From: G963667855 sp963667855
Lineage (GTDB): Bacteria; Planctomycetota; Phycisphaerae; UBA1845
Reading direction: 5' to 3'
DNA length: 64,000 nucleotides
Assembly (NCBI GenBank): GCA_963667855.2
Contig: CAXXKI010000004.1
Location: forward strand, 682,001 to 746,000
Shown here: positions 1 through 9,787 of the stretch, in pieces
Layout: each line of letters opens with the position of its first letter
Position numbering within the stretch: the stretch's first letter is position 1
Notes under the pieces: generated by a model
What the model was told of the DNA's origin: nothing
The model's database searches: none
Seen by the model: the letters and a program-made list of their open reading frames with translations, nothing else
Translations under genes and position numbers: made by a program

Positions 1-452
1 GCCCGCAGGCCTTGGGAATAGTACCTGTCGCCTACGAAGTCTGCCGCCGTGTATTTTCCGAATCGCCGAATTTGGCCGGCCATTAGAATCAGCAGGAGTA
101 CGTAACCTCCGGTCCAGCCCACTACGTAAGCCAAACCGTGGTAACCAGAGCCGTACATGATTGCGGCCATGCCCAGGAAGGAGGCGGCGCTCATCCAGTT
201 GGAGGCAATCGCCATACCCGCACCGACGGGGGAAATCTTGCGACCTGCCGCCCAGTAGCTCGATGTATCTTTCGCTCGGTTGAAAAGACCCACCAGTACG
301 AACAGGCATAAAATAGCGATCAGGATGACTGCGGGACCTGCTTTGAACTCGCCTTCGAGTTTCATTCCTTCACCGCCGGCGTAAGCAGTGCTGGCCGATA
401 CGGTCAGCACCAAGAGCAGGGCGGCACACATTAGCTTTGATATTGCAGACAT
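1..452 (-). CDS. Sodium:solute symporter (large subunit), 3' part beyond window
   Basis: N-terminal 150 residues of an SSS-family transporter; the rest lies left of base 1. A signal-like or first membrane segment (about residues 5-25) is followed by a second segment at about 40-57. Then comes the family hallmark region 'SSYWAAGRKISPVGAGMAIA' with 'SNWMSAASFLG', typical of acetate/solute symporters of the ActP type. The ATG at 452 has an AGAGAGGA ribosome-binding site upstream. The gene is transcribed directly behind the small-subunit gene, with a 47-base gap, the usual order for two-component symporters whose small partner is a DUF4212 protein. The substrate cannot be told from this fragment; small organic acids are the family's common cargo. 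Confidence 0.88.
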   Translation of the reverse strand, partial: MSAISKLMCAALLLVLTVSASTAYAGGEGMKLEGEFKAGPAVILIAILCLFVLVGLFNRAKDTSSYWAAGRKISPVGAGMAIASNWMSAASFLGMAAIMYGSGYHGLAYVVGWTGGYVLLLILMAGQIRRFGKYTAADFVGDRYYSQGLR

Positions 453-499
453 GATTATATTTAAGTCCTCTCTTATCTATTGAATAAAGCCTTAGCCGC

Positions 500-1339
500 C
501 TACTCTTCCACGAAACCGTATTTTTTGTGAAGCCGATCGGTTACCATTGTGTAAATCCAGCACAATCCAACGAACATGATCAGCAGGAACTGGGCCGTAT
601 ACCAGTAGTGGAATGGAAAACCCATAAACTTCGCGTCCGTAAGGCCGCAGCGGTTGTGAACCAGGTATTTTTTCATGATTCCGGTTAATGCCTCTCCGTT
701 TTCTGCCGGTGTGAACTTCGCCTCCTCGGCAGGAAGGAGGGAGTCGGGCAAAAGGGCTGACAGCAGCGGATCGTAACCTTTGTCCGACAGGTTCAAGATG
801 GAACCACCCAGTTCGCGAATCTTTCCCTTCATCTCGGCTACCGTTGCCGGATTCAGCTCTTCTTTTTTCGTATCATCCTTTTCTTCTTCCGTGCCGACTT
901 TGGCGTATTCCGCGGCTAGAGCTGCGATATACTTATCCAGTTCGGCCGATTGGTCGCCAGCCAGTTCGCTTGTGGTAGAACTCAATGCCTGCTTGAGTAC
1001 TTGCTTGTCATTGTCGGAAACTGCAATGTTTTTCCCTAGGACCATAAGCAGGGTTTGTGAGTATTTCTGTTTGGCTTCAGGGGTGGCAGAACTGTTTTGG
1101 ATGTCCGGCCAAACCTCATTGAATGTCGCCAGTGTAGGCTCTGGTACGTTTTTGCCCATAACCATCAAGGCAACTTGAAAGCCAAAAACACCAACTGCCC
1201 AGATCAAAACCATTACGATAATCATCTTCATGTTTGCACGGGAATGATCGTTTCCCGGCTGGAAGAAGTTCACGTGATAATGCTCGGGAGGAGAAGATGC
1301 AGATTCCTGGCCCCCCTTGGCCGCCGACTCATCAACCAT
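500..1339 (-). CDS. DUF4212-type symporter small subunit with long insertion
   Basis: About 279 residues from the ATG at 1339, which is preceded by AGGAG seven bases upstream. An in-frame upstream extension to 1495 lacks such a site. The N-terminal part has a cytosolic stretch with 'YHVNFFQPGN' and a membrane helix at about residues 38-61. The C-terminal part has 'GFPFHYWYTAQ', a second helix at about 244-267 and the ending 'DRLHKKYGF', which matches the end of DUF4212 proteins. Family members are normally about 80-100 residues. Here about 180 charged, Ala/Lys/Glu-rich residues sit between the two helices. Given the gene just downstream, it is inferred to be the accessory subunit of the sodium symporter; the role of the insertion is unknown. 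Confidence 0.8.
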   Translation of the reverse strand: MVDESAAKGGQESASSPPEHYHVNFFQPGNDHSRANMKMIIVMVLIWAVGVFGFQVALMVMGKNVPEPTLATFNEVWPDIQNSSATPEAKQKYSQTLLMVLGKNIAVSDNDKQVLKQALSSTTSELAGDQSAELDKYIAALAAEYAKVGTEEEKDDTKKEELNPATVAEMKGKIRELGGSILNLSDKGYDPLLSALLPDSLLPAEEAKFTPAENGEALTGIMKKYLVHNRCGLTDAKFMGFPFHYWYTAQFLLIMFVGLCWIYTMVTDRLHKKYGFVEE

Positions 1340-1927
1340 TTTTGCTACTCCTGTCTCACCATAAAATAACCAACTGACAACCACCCCCAGCGGTTGGCTG
1401 CGTCCGGAAAAACTCTCTGCGCACAACCCGACTATGGCGTCGGGGTTTTCCTGATCCCAAACGAGGGGTAGAGACGAATAATCTGGCTTACACAATCGTG
1501 TTGATTGTCCGAAACTAAGGCAGACAGACTACTCGCCCGGCGCCTGCCGAGTCAAGAACTAACGTAAGCAAAACATGGTAAAGTTTGCACAATTGTGAGT
1601 TCGTTTGCGGGTAGGCATCATTGACGCGACCTGTCACTCAAGTTCTCGGTTTTGTAAAAGATTCGCTTGGCACACTTGCCAGGGCTTAATACACTAAACT
1701 CAACTATCCTTTTTGGTCTGGCTCGGTGTTCGGTGTGTTGTGGGATTAGTGACAGCTTCTATAACTTTCATTGCTGGCTGACAGGCGTTGAGCAATGCGG
1801 AAACGACCGAAGAATTAGGAGCAATTGGATACTATTGGATCGGGGCTGAGCCTAACATTTGTGGGGCAGTTGGATTTTCTGGATTTTAATTCGCGTAGCT
1901 GTGATTGTCTGCACGACTGGTTGATTG
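1340..1927. other. Intergenic region between divergent genes, no gene seen
   Basis: Spacer between the symporter operon (leftward) and the isomerase-like gene (rightward), so it should hold promoters for both. No clear -35/-10 pair, riboswitch or RNA gene was recognised, and the short open frames in it look random. Confidence 0.5.
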
Positions 1928-2740
1928 ATGAGATTCGGGTTCAACGCGTACGATAAGCCGCCTGAGGAGTATTTTGACTACGCTGTCAGATACGGGTTGG
2001 CTCACATGGAGATTGACCTGATCAAGGGGCATTCGGCCATCGATACTTTTGATAGGGTTCGGATATCCGATATCGTAAAACGTGCGAATCAGTCTGGCAT
2101 CTCTCTGAGCCTTCACGCTCCCTATTCGATAGATCTTCCTTCGCGAATGCCGCTCGCCCGGAGATCTAACATTGCCTATCTTAAAAAGAGCATCGGGTTG
2201 GCCCATGAGTTACAAGCTGATCATATAACCCTGCACATCGGTCGGGTTAGAGGATTTCCGATTTATCCCTGGATGAGGCAGGAAACGTTGGTTTCGGTGG
2301 TCAAGATTTTACGAAAGCTCGAACCGGTGTGTCATAAGTACGGTATTCCGCTAGCACTCGAAAACGCCTCGACTGCCACGGGGACGGCAGAGGCCGCCTC
2401 GCTTGGGGATAATGTCGATGATTTCCTGTTTATTTTCGAGAAAGTCGATTCAGAATTCCTCAAGCTGTGCCTGGATGTGGGGCACGCAAACACTAATGCC
2501 GGAGCGGTCGCCTATGTGGATGTGTTGGCAGACTGGATTTTTGCAATTCATTGCCACGATAACGAGGGTATAAAAGATGATCACCTCGATATTGGCGCGG
2601 GCACCGTTCCCTGGTATGAAGTTGGTAAAGCCCTTAGCCGCATGAACTTTAAAGGATCATGCGTTACAGAGTGTTTCAAGCAGCCACCGCATGAAGCGGC
2701 GAAGAAGATCGTTGAATTATTCGCAAGTACCAAACTGTGA
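1928..2740 (+). CDS. Sugar phosphate isomerase/epimerase-like TIM-barrel protein
   Basis: 270 residues with the xylose-isomerase-like (AP endonuclease 2) barrel fold signature. Strand-end motifs occur in the usual order: 'SLHAPYSID' (about residue 60), 'HITLHIG' (about 98), 'LALEN' (about 140), 'LCLDVGHAN' (about 180), 'FAIHCHDN' (about 205) with 'DDHLDIGAGTVPW', and a late 'TECF'. The Glu, Asp and His residues in these motifs are the expected divalent-metal ligands. The ATG at 1928 follows a TTG in frame, and the ATG is preferred. The fold covers isomerases, epimerases and endonuclease IV; no substrate can be assigned. Confidence 0.8.
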   Translation: MRFGFNAYDKPPEEYFDYAVRYGLAHMEIDLIKGHSAIDTFDRVRISDIVKRANQSGISLSLHAPYSIDLPSRMPLARRSNIAYLKKSIGLAHELQADHITLHIGRVRGFPIYPWMRQETLVSVVKILRKLEPVCHKYGIPLALENASTATGTAEAASLGDNVDDFLFIFEKVDSEFLKLCLDVGHANTNAGAVAYVDVLADWIFAIHCHDNEGIKDDHLDIGAGTVPWYEVGKALSRMNFKGSCVTECFKQPPHEAAKKIVELFASTKL

Positions 2741-2806
2741 AGATGCAGTCGATCATGCTTGGCTCTTTGTGAAATATTCTAGCGATAAGCGAGGTGGGAG
2801 CAGTAC

Positions 2807-3556
2807 ATGGTGGAAGAGCGTCGGAAATGGTTGTTGCAGGTCAGGCAGGGGACGAGGTTTTTGTTTTGGGTTATCCTGTTTACGCCGTTTCTTAATAATG
2901 TTGGCATAATTCCCTATTTATTATACGGAGGATCGCAGGGGGAAAGAGTACTCTCGTGGATGACGTGGAGCGCTGCGGTAGCGATTTACGTCATGAAACT
3001 TGGAATGTTAATTGGTGGCTATCTGGTCAGTCGCCCATTACGGTGTTCATCTGTTATTGCGGTGAATAATATCTCGCGGCAGGTGCTGCGGATATGTGTG
3101 ATTTCGTTGTTTTTGATGTTGGTATATAGATGGGGCGTTGCCATAGGATTTCTCCCGAGGTTTGCCCTTGTTTTGGGCGGCGGCGGTTTAATCTTAAATA
3201 CAGCAGGGGCATTTTGTCTTTTTCAATACTTTGAAGGTCTGATGGAAAATTACGGGAGAAAGAGGCTTGCCCGGTTTGCAGGTGTTGTGAAATGGTTTGC
3301 GGGATTTGCTTATGTTATTCCGTACATCGTATTGAATCATGTGGTTGTTAATGCGGTTTTGCCGCTGGTCTCCTCAAATACCGCTTATTGGTTGATTTCG
3401 GGTTTCCGGGTGTGTGTCGGAGTTGTTGTATTGTGGCTGCTATGGCGAATTGGTTCGGCTTTAGTGCTCGCGGCAGAGGGGAAATGTGTCGGATGTGGTT
3501 ACTCGCTTGAGGGGCTTGTTGAGCGGCGTTGTCCGGAGTGCGGTTTGTCTTGTTAG
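2807..3556 (+). CDS. Multi-pass membrane protein with C-terminal mini zinc ribbon
   Basis: 249 residues with hydrophobic segments at roughly 15-45, 58-72, 95-115, 120-140, 160-190 and 195-222. It ends in 'CVGCGYSLEGL...RCPECG', a four-cysteine zinc-ribbon-like knuckle. This tail recurs on otherwise unrelated membrane proteins of Planctomycetota, and the protein at 26.7 kb in this window carries a variant. No enzymatic motif is visible. It follows the isomerase-like gene by 66 bases on the same strand, so co-transcription is possible. Function unknown. Confidence 0.65.
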   Translation: MVEERRKWLLQVRQGTRFLFWVILFTPFLNNVGIIPYLLYGGSQGERVLSWMTWSAAVAIYVMKLGMLIGGYLVSRPLRCSSVIAVNNISRQVLRICVISLFLMLVYRWGVAIGFLPRFALVLGGGGLILNTAGAFCLFQYFEGLMENYGRKRLARFAGVVKWFAGFAYVIPYIVLNHVVVNAVLPLVSSNTAYWLISGFRVCVGVVVLWLLWRIGSALVLAAEGKCVGCGYSLEGLVERRCPECGLSC

Positions 3557-3986
3557 CTCGTATCAGTGTTTGAGTTGCGTGAGATCGGTTCCGCGGTCGG
3601 GGCAATCCGCCTGGATTAACTCTTTTCGGCATTTCAAGCGGCTCGTTTACCGTGATTGAACAAGGGCCTAACAAAAAACGAAAATAAATTCAAAAAGGAC
3701 TTGACTTGGCCTGACTCGGGTCGCATTGTAGAGGTAGCAGGGGGGAGCCTGTGGAGGGGCGAGGCAACATTTCTTTAAAGCACCCCGTCTTATAGCAAAC
3801 CACTGCCCGTGGTCTTTTCGCGATTTGCGCGACGAGCCGCGTTGCTCTTTGACAAGTGAATAGGAGTTAGGCCGCTTGGTTTTGTAACATTGCAGGAACG
3901 GGTTGGGGAATGTTGCGATGTGTTATCAAGCCTGGCATTTCCAAGTTCGGGTCGGGGGAGAATTGGTATATACACAATAAGGCATT
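3557..3986. other. Intergenic region, no gene seen
   Basis: Spacer between convergent genes. It has an A-rich patch (about 3669-3697) and G-rich stretches. No convincing reading frame or terminator hairpin with a T-run was found. Confidence 0.4.
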
Positions 3987-3989
3987 CGG

Positions 3990-5789
3990 CTAACTGTAAT
4001 CGGAAGTAACGGTGTGTTGCAGGTGGTTTCTGATGGTGCAGATCAATTTTTCCCGATTGATGGGTTTGGTGGCGTAGTCGTCACATCCCGCGTCGATGCA
4101 TTTTCGCTCGTCACTGGCCATCGCGTGTGCGGTCAGGGCGATTATGGGTTTCATATACCATTTCTTTCGCAGCATCCTGGTCGCTTCGTACCCGTCCATT
4201 ACCGGCATCTGCATATCCATGAGGATCAGGTGGAACGGTTCGGCGGAGTTTTCCGCGGCAATTGCCGCTTCCACGGCAAGCTCGCCGTTAGCGACGGTTG
4301 TTACTCTGGCACCGACTTTTTCCAGCATCCTTACGATGATTGTCTGGTTGGTCGGATTGTCCTCAGCAAGCAGGATGCGACAGTTGAGGGATTCTTTGCC
4401 TGCCGGTTTTGGGGTACTTACCTCCGGGATGACGAAGGTGGCTTGTTCCGGGTCTTCAAGCATTTCGGTGTTTTTCAATGCACCGGTACTGATGGTTAAC
4501 CGGAACACACTTCCTTTACCCGGTTCGCTTTCCACGGTGATATCTCCGCCGAGCATTTCCGCCAGTCGCTTGGATATCATCAGGCCTAGCCCGGTACCGC
4601 CGAATTTACGGGTAGTGGAGGAATCGGCCTGTGCGAAGGGCTGAAACAGTTTGCCGACCTGCTCTTTTGTCATTCCCAAACCGGTGTCGATTATGTCAAA
4701 CTGTATTTGCGGTTGATCGCTATTGTTAATAAGCCGCGTAAGGAGTTTTACAGAGCCGCTTTCGGTGAATTTGATGGCGTTGCCGGTCAGGTTTACCAGG
4801 ATCTGTTTCAACCTGGTGGGATCGGTTTTAATAGTTTCCGGTATAGGCCCGTCGTATTCGATACACAGTTGCAGATTCTTCGCATCGGCCGGTATCTGCA
4901 TGAGCGATTTCACTTCGGCTATTAACTGGACCGGAGAGCAACTGATGTGTTCCACATGCAGTTTACCTGCTTCGATTTTGGAGATGTCGAGAATATCGTT
5001 GATAATTTCGAGCAGGTGTTCACCGTTTCGACGGATCGTATATATGGCCTCCTGTTCCTCCGCTTCAGAGAGACCGGGCTCCATAAGTGTTTCGGTGAAT
5101 GCGAGGATGGCGGTCATGGGAGTACGTATCTCGTGACTCATGTTGGCCAGAAACTCGCTTTTGGATTTAGTGGAAGCTTCCGCCCGTATAAGGGCGTCTC
5201 TCAATACCTCTTCTATCTGTTTGCGTTCGCTGATGTCGACAAACGATTCGAGAAGAACCTCTTCACCTTTAATGGTGATGGGGATTACGGTCTTGAGTAT
5301 GGGGATATTCGATCCATCGGCTGCCAGGAGGACTCTTTCGGATGCATCGACTTTTTGACCGCAATCAGTAACCGGGCATTTGCCTATTTCAGCGGGGCAG
5401 ACGGCCGAGTGGCATATCTTGCCGACAACGTCGCCCGGAGCATCGGTTCTCATCATTCTCAGGGCGGTTTCGTTAACCTGCCTGATTGTCTTGTCTTTGC
5501 CGATTACCATTATGCCCAAAGGTATGTTTTCGAGCATTTTCTGCGTGGCGGACAAAGTCTCCTGAAGGTCCTGAGTGCGCTCTGCGACACGTTGTTCAAG
5601 TGATTCGTTGAGATGAATAAGCTCGTTAGCTAATTCACTTGCCTGGTGTGTGGCATGGTCTACATAGGCTGCCTTGCAACGCAGCCGCATGTTTTCCTTA
5701 CGGAGTTTCTGCAGCTCATCTTCGAGGAAACTGATGTTCCTATGAACATCGTGTTTCGATGGCGGATCATGATGAGCTGAACTGGACAC
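3990..5789 (-). CDS. Hybrid sensor histidine kinase (PAS-HisKA-HATPase-REC)
   Basis: 599 residues, cytosolic, with no membrane segment. An N-terminal coiled coil (about 15-85) leads into a PAS domain (about 85-190). This PAS has four cysteines (C126, C131, C138, C143) in the 'CHSAVCP...CPVTDCG' pattern seen in a PAS subgroup, so a redox or metal ligand is possible. HisKA has the phospho-acceptor H219 in 'NMSHEIRTPM'. The ATPase domain has the N box 'NLTGNAIKF', 'DTGLGM' and 'GGTGLGL'. The receiver domain at about 472-595 has D525 in 'LILMDMQMP' and a conserved Lys in 'ATKPI'. The start is GTG at 5789 behind GGGAG. No cognate regulator or output gene is adjacent, and the signal is unknown. Confidence 0.93.
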   Translation of the reverse strand: MSSSAHHDPPSKHDVHRNISFLEDELQKLRKENMRLRCKAAYVDHATHQASELANELIHLNESLEQRVAERTQDLQETLSATQKMLENIPLGIMVIGKDKTIRQVNETALRMMRTDAPGDVVGKICHSAVCPAEIGKCPVTDCGQKVDASERVLLAADGSNIPILKTVIPITIKGEEVLLESFVDISERKQIEEVLRDALIRAEASTKSKSEFLANMSHEIRTPMTAILAFTETLMEPGLSEAEEQEAIYTIRRNGEHLLEIINDILDISKIEAGKLHVEHISCSPVQLIAEVKSLMQIPADAKNLQLCIEYDGPIPETIKTDPTRLKQILVNLTGNAIKFTESGSVKLLTRLINNSDQPQIQFDIIDTGLGMTKEQVGKLFQPFAQADSSTTRKFGGTGLGLMISKRLAEMLGGDITVESEPGKGSVFRLTISTGALKNTEMLEDPEQATFVIPEVSTPKPAGKESLNCRILLAEDNPTNQTIIVRMLEKVGARVTTVANGELAVEAAIAAENSAEPFHLILMDMQMPVMDGYEATRMLRKKWYMKPIIALTAHAMASDERKCIDAGCDDYATKPINREKLICTIRNHLQHTVTSDYS

Positions 5790-6492
5790 TCTCGAAAACT
5801 CCCTGGTACACCGGTTATGAGTTATTCGTCTTTTTATAAGCTACGCTGCTTTTGTGACCTGGCATTCCTTTCTGGATCGATTCATGCGGGTAAACTGGTG
5901 TGAACTACGGTTACCTAAGTTGTTGCCCCAGCATGACGCTCCAGCTCTGTTTGTAAATCGACCAATTTGTTCTGACACGGTAGATAAGAAAGGAGTTAAA
6001 AGACAATTTGTAAGGCTTATACGACAGAGAAAGCGCACCGCGTAGGTGGAATTCGCCTATGTCCGGTAAGTGTTTGATTTTAAACTTCCCGATTTGAGAA
6101 AACACGGAAAACGCAAAACAAGTAATCGAATCCACCGACCGCCTATAACCGGGAAGTTTTCAAAAAAGCCTCCAGGCGATTAAGGTGAGTTGCCGATTTT
6201 GCGGGTGGCCAGTTCCGATAACGGGTACAAATGACTCCGAACCGTCTGGTGGTAGAAAACCGTTTTTGTCTCCGGCTGGGCTGATCGAGTTCTATTATTT
6301 CGTCGCCTTTCCAAGGCGCGTTCAGAATGCTATTGGAAGAATGATAGCCGGATATGCCACCATTAAGAGGTTTACTCTTCTGGCTGTAATCGAGAGATTG
6401 TAAGTTAGCCGGCGTTGATTGTTTGCCTATTTTGACAGGCTTGGAATGTGGCCTGGTGGTTGTTAACCGCGTTCGTCCCTATAATAGTGGCG
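5790..6492. other. Intergenic region between sensor kinase and hut genes
   Basis: About 700 bases between divergent genes, with no convincing coding frame. A TTGACA at 6432-6437 and a TATAAT at 6480-6485 are both present but too far apart to pair. A small hairpin (TAGGTG...CGCCTA) sits near 6044-6060. The hut promoter is expected here but is not resolved. Confidence 0.4.
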
Positions 6493-8067
6493 ATGAACGA
6501 TAAACAAACCACAAACTGCGGTGAGCAGCCGATTCAGTCGAATCCGTACGAATTTGGATTGAATGGGCAGGATCTCACGTTTGATGTTCTCGCACAAGCG
6601 TTTCGAAGGCCTCTGGACGTCAGAATCGACGACGAAGCATCAGCCAGGGTCGCCAAATGTAGAGCTTACGTTGACCAGATAGTGGCCGGCGAATCGGCCG
6701 TTTACGGCGTCAACACCGGATTCGGTAACCTTTGCACCAAAAGAATTAAACGAGATCAGGTAGAGCAGTTGCAGGAGAATCTTATCCTGTCCCACGCCGT
6801 TGGAGTTGGGTATCGCACTCCGGATGAACTGGTCAGGCTGATGCTGCTGTTCAAGATACACGCTTTGTGCAGAGGATTCAGCGGAGTTCGCTGTGAAACC
6901 GTTAATATGCTGGCTCAGTTATTGCGGGCAGACTGCCTTCCTGTGGTTCCGCTTCAGGGATCATTAGGGGCCAGTGGTGACCTCGCTCCGCTTGCCCACA
7001 TGGTTCTACCTATCCTGGGAAAAGGAACTGTTCGTTATAAGGGGCAGACGGTCAGTGGAGAGCAGGCACTCAAAACTCTGGGATTGGAGCCGACGCGTCT
7101 GGGGGCTAAGGAAGGTTTAGCCCTGATCAACGGTACACAATTCATGTCGGCGCACGCGGCCGGTTTTATTATCCGGGCAATGCATCTTATAAAGCATGCG
7201 GATATTGTGGCTGCTATTTCCCTGGAGGGTTTAAGGGGGAGTTTGCGTCCATTTGCCGAGCGGCTGCACGAGTTGCGTCCCCATCGAGGTGCTATCGAAA
7301 CCAGTGAGAACGTTCGCCGGATCATGGAAGGCAGTCGGATTCTGGAATCGCACGCCGATTGCGGAAAAGTCCAGGATCCTTATTCGCTGCGATGTGTTCC
7401 TCAGGTTCACGGTGCGACGCGGCAGGCGCTTCACCATGGAATGGAAGTGGTGGGAACGGAAATAAACTCCGTAACTGATAATCCGGTGATCTTCAGTGAA
7501 ACCGATACGATAAGTGGTGGGCTTTTCCATGGTCAACCTCTGGCTGTGGTTCTGGACTACCTGGCAATCGCGGTGGCTGAACTTGGGAATATCTCGGAAC
7601 GGCGGATTTACCTGCTGCTTTCCGGTCATGATGGTTTACCCCAGTTGCTCATGGAGGAGACCGGTCTCAACAGCGGATTCATGCTTCCGCAGTATACGGC
7701 CGCGGCGCTGGTCAGCGAGAACAAGGTTCTTTGCAGCCCGGCTTCGGTCGATTCCATCCCCAGTTCGTTGGGGCAGGAGGATCACGTGAGCATGGGATCC
7801 ATCGCGGGGACAAAAGCCTGGCGGGTAATGGATCATGTGGAAACCATTCTGGCTATCGAACAGCTTTGCGCCGCCCAGGCCCTGGACTACCGTGCTCCGG
7901 TTGAACCGGGGCGTGGAGTCAGTGTGGCTCACGAGGTTATTCGGAAAAAGATCGATCACACGGAAAACGATCACTTTTTGGGTGAGGATATATCGGCATC
8001 GCTGGAATTGGTACGTGCCGGGCGGGTGGTAAACGAAGTCGAAAAGGAAATAGGAGTTTTAAAATGA
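6493..8067 (+). CDS. hutH: Histidine ammonia-lyase
   Basis: Converts L-histidine to trans-urocanate and ammonia, the first step of histidine degradation. The 'GSLGASGDLAPLAHM' segment holds the Ala160-Ser161-Gly162 triad that cyclises into the MIO electrophile. 'YGVNTGFG', 'QEDHVSMG' and 'TDNP' motifs are also present. The ATG at 6493 gives 524 residues, near the family's usual 500-515; an in-frame GTG at 6448 would add 15 unlikely residues. The stop overlaps the hutU start (ATGA), which indicates translational coupling in a hut operon. Confidence 0.96.
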   Translation: MNDKQTTNCGEQPIQSNPYEFGLNGQDLTFDVLAQAFRRPLDVRIDDEASARVAKCRAYVDQIVAGESAVYGVNTGFGNLCTKRIKRDQVEQLQENLILSHAVGVGYRTPDELVRLMLLFKIHALCRGFSGVRCETVNMLAQLLRADCLPVVPLQGSLGASGDLAPLAHMVLPILGKGTVRYKGQTVSGEQALKTLGLEPTRLGAKEGLALINGTQFMSAHAAGFIIRAMHLIKHADIVAAISLEGLRGSLRPFAERLHELRPHRGAIETSENVRRIMEGSRILESHADCGKVQDPYSLRCVPQVHGATRQALHHGMEVVGTEINSVTDNPVIFSETDTISGGLFHGQPLAVVLDYLAIAVAELGNISERRIYLLLSGHDGLPQLLMEETGLNSGFMLPQYTAAALVSENKVLCSPASVDSIPSSLGQEDHVSMGSIAGTKAWRVMDHVETILAIEQLCAAQALDYRAPVEPGRGVSVAHEVIRKKIDHTENDHFLGEDISASLELVRAGRVVNEVEKEIGVLK

Positions 8068-9734
8068 ATACGGGGACCGGTTCATCATCGCAGCCGAGGA
8101 AGGTACGAGCTCCGCGTGGTTCAGAGTTGACCTGCAAAGGGTGGGTTCAGGAAGCCGCCTTGCGGATGTTAATGAATAACCTCGATCCCGAAGTGGCCGA
8201 GTGCCCCGATAAACTGATTGTTTACGGCGGTACGGGACGCGCTGCCCGCAGTTGGGCGGATTTTGATCGAATCGTTGCTGCGTTGCGCGAGCTGGAATCC
8301 GATGAAACGCTGCTTGTGCAATCGGGCAGGGCGGTTGGGGTTATCAAAACTCATTCCGACGCTCCTCGCGTGTTGATTTCCAACTCGATGCTGGTTCCTC
8401 ATTGGGCAAACTGGGATGAGTTCCGCCGACTTGAAGCGGCCGGTCTGACCATGTACGGGCAGATGACCGCTGGTAGCTGGATCTATATCGGCACCCAGGG
8501 AATTCTCCAGGGGACCTACGAAACATTCGGTGCCTGTGCCGCGGAACATTTCGGTGGATCTCTGGCGGGGAAATTCGTACTCACCGGAGGTCTCGGTGGT
8601 ATGGGTGGCGCCCAGCCGCTGGCCGCTACGATGAACGAAGCCGCCTGTCTGTGCGTCGAAGTGGACAAAAGCAGAATCGAAAAACGCATTCACGATAAAT
8701 ACCTCGACAAGTGGACCAGCAATCTCGATGAGGCTCTTAAGTGGATTGACGAGGCTAAGAATAAAAAACAGCCTCTGTCCGTCGGATTGTTGGGCAATTG
8801 CGGAGATATTCTTCCCGAATTGGTTAAACGCAATATCATTCCTGACGTACTTACCGATCAGACTTCCGCTCACGATGCCCTGGACGGCTACGTTCCCAAC
8901 GGAATGCCCTACGAGCAGGCTCTGGAATTGCGAAAAACCGATCCGGACAAATACGTTACCGAGACCATGCGGACCATGGGCGAGCACATGCAGGCCATGC
9001 TGGACATGCAGAAGCGGGGAGCAATCGCGTTTGATTACGGTAATAACATCCGCGGGCAGGCGAAGCTCGTCGGTGTCGAGAATGCCTTTGATATAAAGGG
9101 TTTCGTGCCCGAATACATCCGCCCGCTGTTCTGCGAAGGAGCCGGACCGTTCCGCTGGGCGGCGCTTTCTGGCGATCCTGCGGATATTGCTCGAACCGAC
9201 CAGGCCGTGCTCGAAACCTTCCCTGAAAAACAGCAGCTTTGTCGCTGGATCAGGATGGCCGGTGAGAAGGTGGCTTTCCAGGGATTGCCTTGTCGGATCT
9301 GCTGGCTGGGATACGGCGAGCGGGCGAAGATGGGGCTTATCTTTAACGACCTGGTCAAACGAGGTGAGATTTCCGCTCCTATTGTCATCGGACGGGATCA
9401 TCTCGATTGCGGCAGTGTGGCTTCTCCCAACAGGGAAACGGAGTCAATGAAGGACGGTTCCGATGCCATCGCCGATTGGCCTGTACTCAATGCCCTGGTG
9501 AATACCGCCTGTGGAGCCAGTTGGGTTTCCTTCCATCATGGCGGTGGCGTGGGAATAGGTTACAGCCTGCACGCAGGGCAGGTTATCGTTGCCGACGGTA
9601 CAGATGAAGCGGCCGCTCGTCTTCAGCGGGTTTTGACCGCTGATCCGGCTACGGGAATCATCCGTCATGCTGACGCGGGGTATGAAAAAGCGCATCGGAT
9701 CGCCGGTGAACGGGGCGTAAAAATACCCCGGTAG
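8064..9734 (+). CDS. hutU: Urocanate hydratase (urocanase)
   Basis: 556 residues, the normal length. Catalyses NAD-dependent hydration of urocanate to 4-imidazolone-5-propionate. It carries family blocks such as 'VYGGTGRAARSW', 'LTGGLGGMGGAQPLA' (the Rossmann-type NAD site), 'GNCGDILPELV', 'LTDQTSAHD', 'RIMWLGYGER'-like 'RICWLGYGER', 'DHLDCGSVASPNRETE' and 'HHGGGVGIGYS'. It overlaps the end of hutH by four bases, and hutI follows 53 bases downstream. A 410-codon open frame on the opposite strand of this gene is a codon-usage shadow, not a gene. Confidence 0.97.
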   Translation: MNTGTGSSSQPRKVRAPRGSELTCKGWVQEAALRMLMNNLDPEVAECPDKLIVYGGTGRAARSWADFDRIVAALRELESDETLLVQSGRAVGVIKTHSDAPRVLISNSMLVPHWANWDEFRRLEAAGLTMYGQMTAGSWIYIGTQGILQGTYETFGACAAEHFGGSLAGKFVLTGGLGGMGGAQPLAATMNEAACLCVEVDKSRIEKRIHDKYLDKWTSNLDEALKWIDEAKNKKQPLSVGLLGNCGDILPELVKRNIIPDVLTDQTSAHDALDGYVPNGMPYEQALELRKTDPDKYVTETMRTMGEHMQAMLDMQKRGAIAFDYGNNIRGQAKLVGVENAFDIKGFVPEYIRPLFCEGAGPFRWAALSGDPADIARTDQAVLETFPEKQQLCRWIRMAGEKVAFQGLPCRICWLGYGERAKMGLIFNDLVKRGEISAPIVIGRDHLDCGSVASPNRETESMKDGSDAIADWPVLNALVNTACGASWVSFHHGGGVGIGYSLHAGQVIVADGTDEAAARLQRVLTADPATGIIRHADAGYEKAHRIAGERGVKIPR

Positions 9735-9787
9735 GTGTTCGTGGGATATTGGGCAAGGTGCAGAACCTCAAACAAAAGTAGAGGAAA

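Noticed and set aside
6432..6485. TTGACA and TATAAT upstream of hutH as one promoter
   Set aside because: The boxes are 42 bases apart, far beyond the 16-18 needed.
8169..9401. 410-codon open frame opposite hutU
   Set aside because: It lies wholly within the hutU coding sequence, has no recognisable motif, and arises from the codon bias of the real gene.
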